Assembly (NCBI GenBank): GCA_022865525.1
Contig: JALHSV010000444.1
Span: 1-7,882, forward strand
Direction of reading: 5' to 3'
DNA length: 7,882 nt
From: Thermodesulfovibrionales bacterium
GTDB taxonomy: Bacteria; Nitrospirota; Thermodesulfovibrionia; Thermodesulfovibrionales; SM23-35
In this document: positions 5,907 to 7,882 of the stretch, one piece after another
Numbering within the stretch: the stretch's first letter is position 1
Layout: every line of letters begins with the position of its first letter
Notes under the pieces: generated by a model
What the model saw: the letters and a program-made list of their open reading frames with translations, nothing else
Told to the model about the DNA's origin: nothing
Databases searched by the model: none
Program-made: the position numbers and the translations under genes

Positions 5907-7771
5907 TTATTCCGCAGTAGTTTTTTTACTGTCGGAAATTGCCCGATATCCGTGTGCGGAAGGAAAAGGGCTGACATGTATTCATCCATAAACCTTCGTG
6001 ATACAGATAATTCCACATTGGTCATTTTCCCGGCAACCTCTTCTGCTTCTTCCCTCATTTTTTCGGAAAGAAGGCAGAAATACGCACCGGCAATTGCAGT
6101 ATTGCCAAGAAACCGGAATTTTTCTCTTGGAACATCAGGCAGCATACCGATGATAATCGCCTTTTCGATATTCAGGTAATTTCCGAAACCACCGGCAATA
6201 AAAATCTGTTCGATATCATTTAGTGTTAAGCCGACCTTTTTTACAAGGAGGGAGACTCCTGCGTACATTGCTGCCTTCGCCCTCAGGATGTTTTCTATAT
6301 CCACCTCTGTGAGGACAATATCCTTGCCCTCATTGCTGGAAACCAGGAATTCGGGTCCTTCAAAGCCATCCCGGATTCTCTTTGTGGTGAGCCCTCTGAT
6401 GAATTTCCCTTTCTGGTCTATCACACCTGTTAGAAACATCTCTGTTATCGCGTCGATCATCCCTGAACCGCATATTCCGATTGGTGTGCTGTTGCCGATT
6501 ACGCTGAGAGAAGGTGTGAATGTCTGAGGATTGATAGTTATGGATTCCACGGCACCCTCTGTTGCCCTCATGCCATGTCTTATCCCGCTTCCTTCAAAAC
6601 AGGGGCCGGCAGAGCACGCAGCAGTCACAAGCCATTCGTTGTTACCGATAACGATCTCTCCATTGGTCCCGATATCCATAAAAAGCGTTATCCCGCTCTG
6701 TTTATGCATGTTTGAAGCAAGAACCCCTGCAACAATATCGCCGCCAACATAACTCGCTACGCAGGGCACTGTATACACGGGTACCTGTTTGCCGATCTTC
6801 AATCCCACGCTATCTGCTTTCCATACGGGAAAGAAATTCAAGGTTGGAGTATATGGTTCTTCCCTGATAAATCCGGGGTTGAGTCCCCAGAAAAGGTGGG
6901 TCATCGTCGTATTCCCGGAGATGACAACAGACTCTATATCTTTTTTTGCTATCGCGTGTCTCTCAATCATAGGCATCAGGAGGTTATTCATGTCGGTCAC
7001 AACCGTATCCTGTAATTCTTTGAGTCCGCCGGCTTCTGTGGCGTACATAATTCTCGTGATTACATCATCACCGTAACGGATTTGCGAATTGTAGGTTGAT
7101 CCTACATCCACAAGGGAACCATCTTTGAGATTCACGAGATACACTACGACTGTGGTTGTACCGATGTCTACGGCCAATCCATAAGTATCCTTGCTTGCGG
7201 ACGGTGCGAGAAAAACAGCCTCAGTACCATCGATGTATCCGAGATGAACCTTCCATCGAGCTTCACGGAGTTCTGTTGCCATTGTTGACAGGAAACCATG
7301 AGAAAAGCTCATGTCCTTCAAACATATGGCCTCCAAGGATTTTTTCAGACGCTCAAGATCGCTGATATTATCATCTATCGTTGGTGGTGTGACTTCAAGG
7401 GAGACCCATTTCACAAGAGGGGATAGTGTCTTCCCTGAAGACCGGAAAGTTTCAAGAAGGTCTTTTGTCCTGGAAATTTCGAGGACATCTCCCAAAACAA
7501 GCTGGGATTCCTTTGGGATATCCACGGAGATATCCGATTCCGGAAAAGTCTGACACGCAAGGACAACCCCCGATTCAATGTCATGCGCGTGAAGCTTTCC
7601 TTGAGAGGCAGTATGGTATTCCCCCCTGAATATCCTGATGCGGCATTTGCCGCATATACCTTTCCCGCCACAGGATGCAACGAGATATACCCCCTGTCTT
7701 TTGAATGCCTGCAGGAGATTTTCGTCTTTCATCCTGTCGAGGATCTTCCCTGATGTAAGCCTGATATGCAT
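5900..7771 (-). CDS. Reductive activator of corrinoid proteins (RACo-like, [2Fe-2S] plus ASKHA ATPase)
   Basis: A 623-residue cytoplasmic protein. RACo-type activators use ATP to push an electron from a [2Fe-2S] cluster onto Co(II) corrinoid that has fallen out of the methyl-transfer cycle, returning it to Co(I). An N-terminal plant-type ferredoxin domain carries CGGKGICGKC with cysteines 34, 40 and 43, and the fourth at 73 (LACQT). A linker to about 195 follows, then an ASKHA fold with nucleotide motifs VDIGTTTVVVYL (201-212), SGNTTMTHLFWG (285-296), MDIGTNGEI (365-373), ACSAGPCFEGSG (385-396) and IAGGFGN (525-531). Length and domain order match Carboxydothermus RACo, about 630 residues. The ATG at 7771 is the only in-frame start after a stop; an AGG sits 3 nt before it. 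No corrinoid protein, methyltransferase or CODH/ACS gene is present, so the substrate is unknown. It transcribes toward the panC pair. Confidence 0.93.
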   Translation of the reverse strand: MHIRLTSGKILDRMKDENLLQAFKRQGVYLVASCGGKGICGKCRIRIFRGEYHTASQGKLHAHDIESGVVLACQTFPESDISVDIPKESQLVLGDVLEISRTKDLLETFRSSGKTLSPLVKWVSLEVTPPTIDDNISDLERLKKSLEAICLKDMSFSHGFLSTMATELREARWKVHLGYIDGTEAVFLAPSASKDTYGLAVDIGTTTVVVYLVNLKDGSLVDVGSTYNSQIRYGDDVITRIMYATEAGGLKELQDTVVTDMNNLLMPMIERHAIAKKDIESVVISGNTTMTHLFWGLNPGFIREEPYTPTLNFFPVWKADSVGLKIGKQVPVYTVPCVASYVGGDIVAGVLASNMHKQSGITLFMDIGTNGEIVIGNNEWLVTAACSAGPCFEGSGIRHGMRATEGAVESITINPQTFTPSLSVIGNSTPIGICGSGMIDAITEMFLTGVIDQKGKFIRGLTTKRIRDGFEGPEFLVSSNEGKDIVLTEVDIENILRAKAAMYAGVSLLVKKVGLTLNDIEQIFIAGGFGNYLNIEKAIIIGMLPDVPREKFRFLGNTAIAGAYFCLLSEKMREEAEEVAGKMTNVELSVSRRFMDEYMSALFLPHTDIGQFPTVKKLLRNKD

Positions 7772-7788
7772 TTTCCTGCATCTATTCT

Positions 7789-7816
7789 ATCATACGAACG
7801 CCGGCTGTATCGGCAA
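7789..7816 (-). promoter_or_regulatory. Predicted sigma-70 promoter of the corrinoid activator
   Basis: On the minus strand TTGCCG (7811-7816) and TATGAT (7789-7794) are 16 nt apart. Transcription would start near 7781, about 10 nt before the ATG, a very short leader that still includes the AGG. The perfect palindrome AAGAGCTCTT (7815-7824) overlaps the edge of the -35 and could be an operator. Confidence 0.4.
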
Positions 7817-7864
7817 GAGCTCTTTTTCTTCATGTGATAGCTTCCACGCATTGCATAAAAAATC

Positions 7865-7873
7865 TGATATAAT
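7865..7873 (+). promoter_or_regulatory. Predicted extended -10 promoter firing out of the right edge
   Basis: TGATATAAT is a perfect extended -10 (TGn plus TATAAT). TTGCAT at 7851-7856 is too close (11 nt) to be its -35, and no other good -35 is seen. It would drive a gene beyond the window, divergent from the corrinoid activator. The ATG at 7872-7874 overlaps the -10, lacks a ribosome-binding site and is not taken as a gene start. Confidence 0.45.
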
Positions 7874-7882
7874 GAAAGAACA

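Noticed and set aside
5912..5934. Stem with an all-T loop as an intrinsic terminator
   Set aside because: It lies inside the coding sequence of the activator (PTVKKLLR), the T run is in the loop instead of after the stem, and nothing T-rich follows.
7872..7882. ATG near the right edge as a possible gene start (MKE...)
   Set aside because: It has no ribosome-binding site and overlaps a perfect extended -10. The promoter reading is better supported, and the frame cannot be followed past the edge.
1..7882. CRISPR array, tRNA/rRNA genes, insertion sequences, prophage or defence genes
   Set aside because: No repeat-spacer pattern, cloverleaf, transposase motif or terminal inverted repeats were seen on either strand. 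Nearly all the sequence is accounted for by housekeeping-type genes.

Overview
The window is an ordinary bacterial chromosomal segment, densely coded and of moderate GC content. It carries six clear protein-coding genes, and no RNA gene, CRISPR array, insertion sequence or prophage is visible. The mix suggests an anaerobe: a reductive activator of corrinoid proteins (RACo type), a second EF-G of the EF-G-2 class, an RseC/MucC family membrane protein, and an IleRS with an extra Cys-pair insert. Nitrospirota or Desulfobacterota would fit, but this is an inference and the taxonomy cannot be settled from the sequence alone.

Layout. Positions 1-4526 hold three genes read leftward: rseC-like (4098-4526), an EF-G-2 class elongation factor (1904-4006) and ileS (1-1890). 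The 3' third of ileS lies beyond the left edge. Only 13 nt separate the EF-G stop from the ileS start, so these two are almost certainly co-transcribed. The 91-nt gap between rseC and the EF-G gene shows no terminator but does hold a small, well-initiated open frame that runs into the EF-G start. Positions 4545-4685 are a divergent control region. It has a perfect TTGACA box for the rightward genes, and the candidate -10 boxes of the two directions share the same TATATA stretch. Rightward come panC (4686-5546) and, 5 nt later, a small cysteine-free protein that looks like a thioredoxin fold (5552-5890). A long leftward gene (5900-7771) encodes the [2Fe-2S]/ASKHA corrinoid activator and meets the small gene tail to tail with a 9-nt gap. 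The last 111 nt form a second divergent control region, with a promoter for the activator and an extended -10 pointing out of the right edge.

How the genes fit together. The leftward block concerns translation (isoleucine charging, a non-canonical EF-G) together with a membrane protein of the RseC family. The rightward pair makes pantothenate, the precursor of coenzyme A, plus a protein of unknown function. The corrinoid activator would reactivate oxidised Co(II) corrinoid proteins, such as the corrinoid iron-sulfur protein of the Wood-Ljungdahl pathway or a methyltransferase, but no such partner is encoded here. I do not see a complete new system. The most unusual items are the cysteine-free thioredoxin-like protein next to panC, the EF-G lacking the canonical catalytic histidine, the short open frame ahead of that EF-G, and the overlapping divergent promoters.
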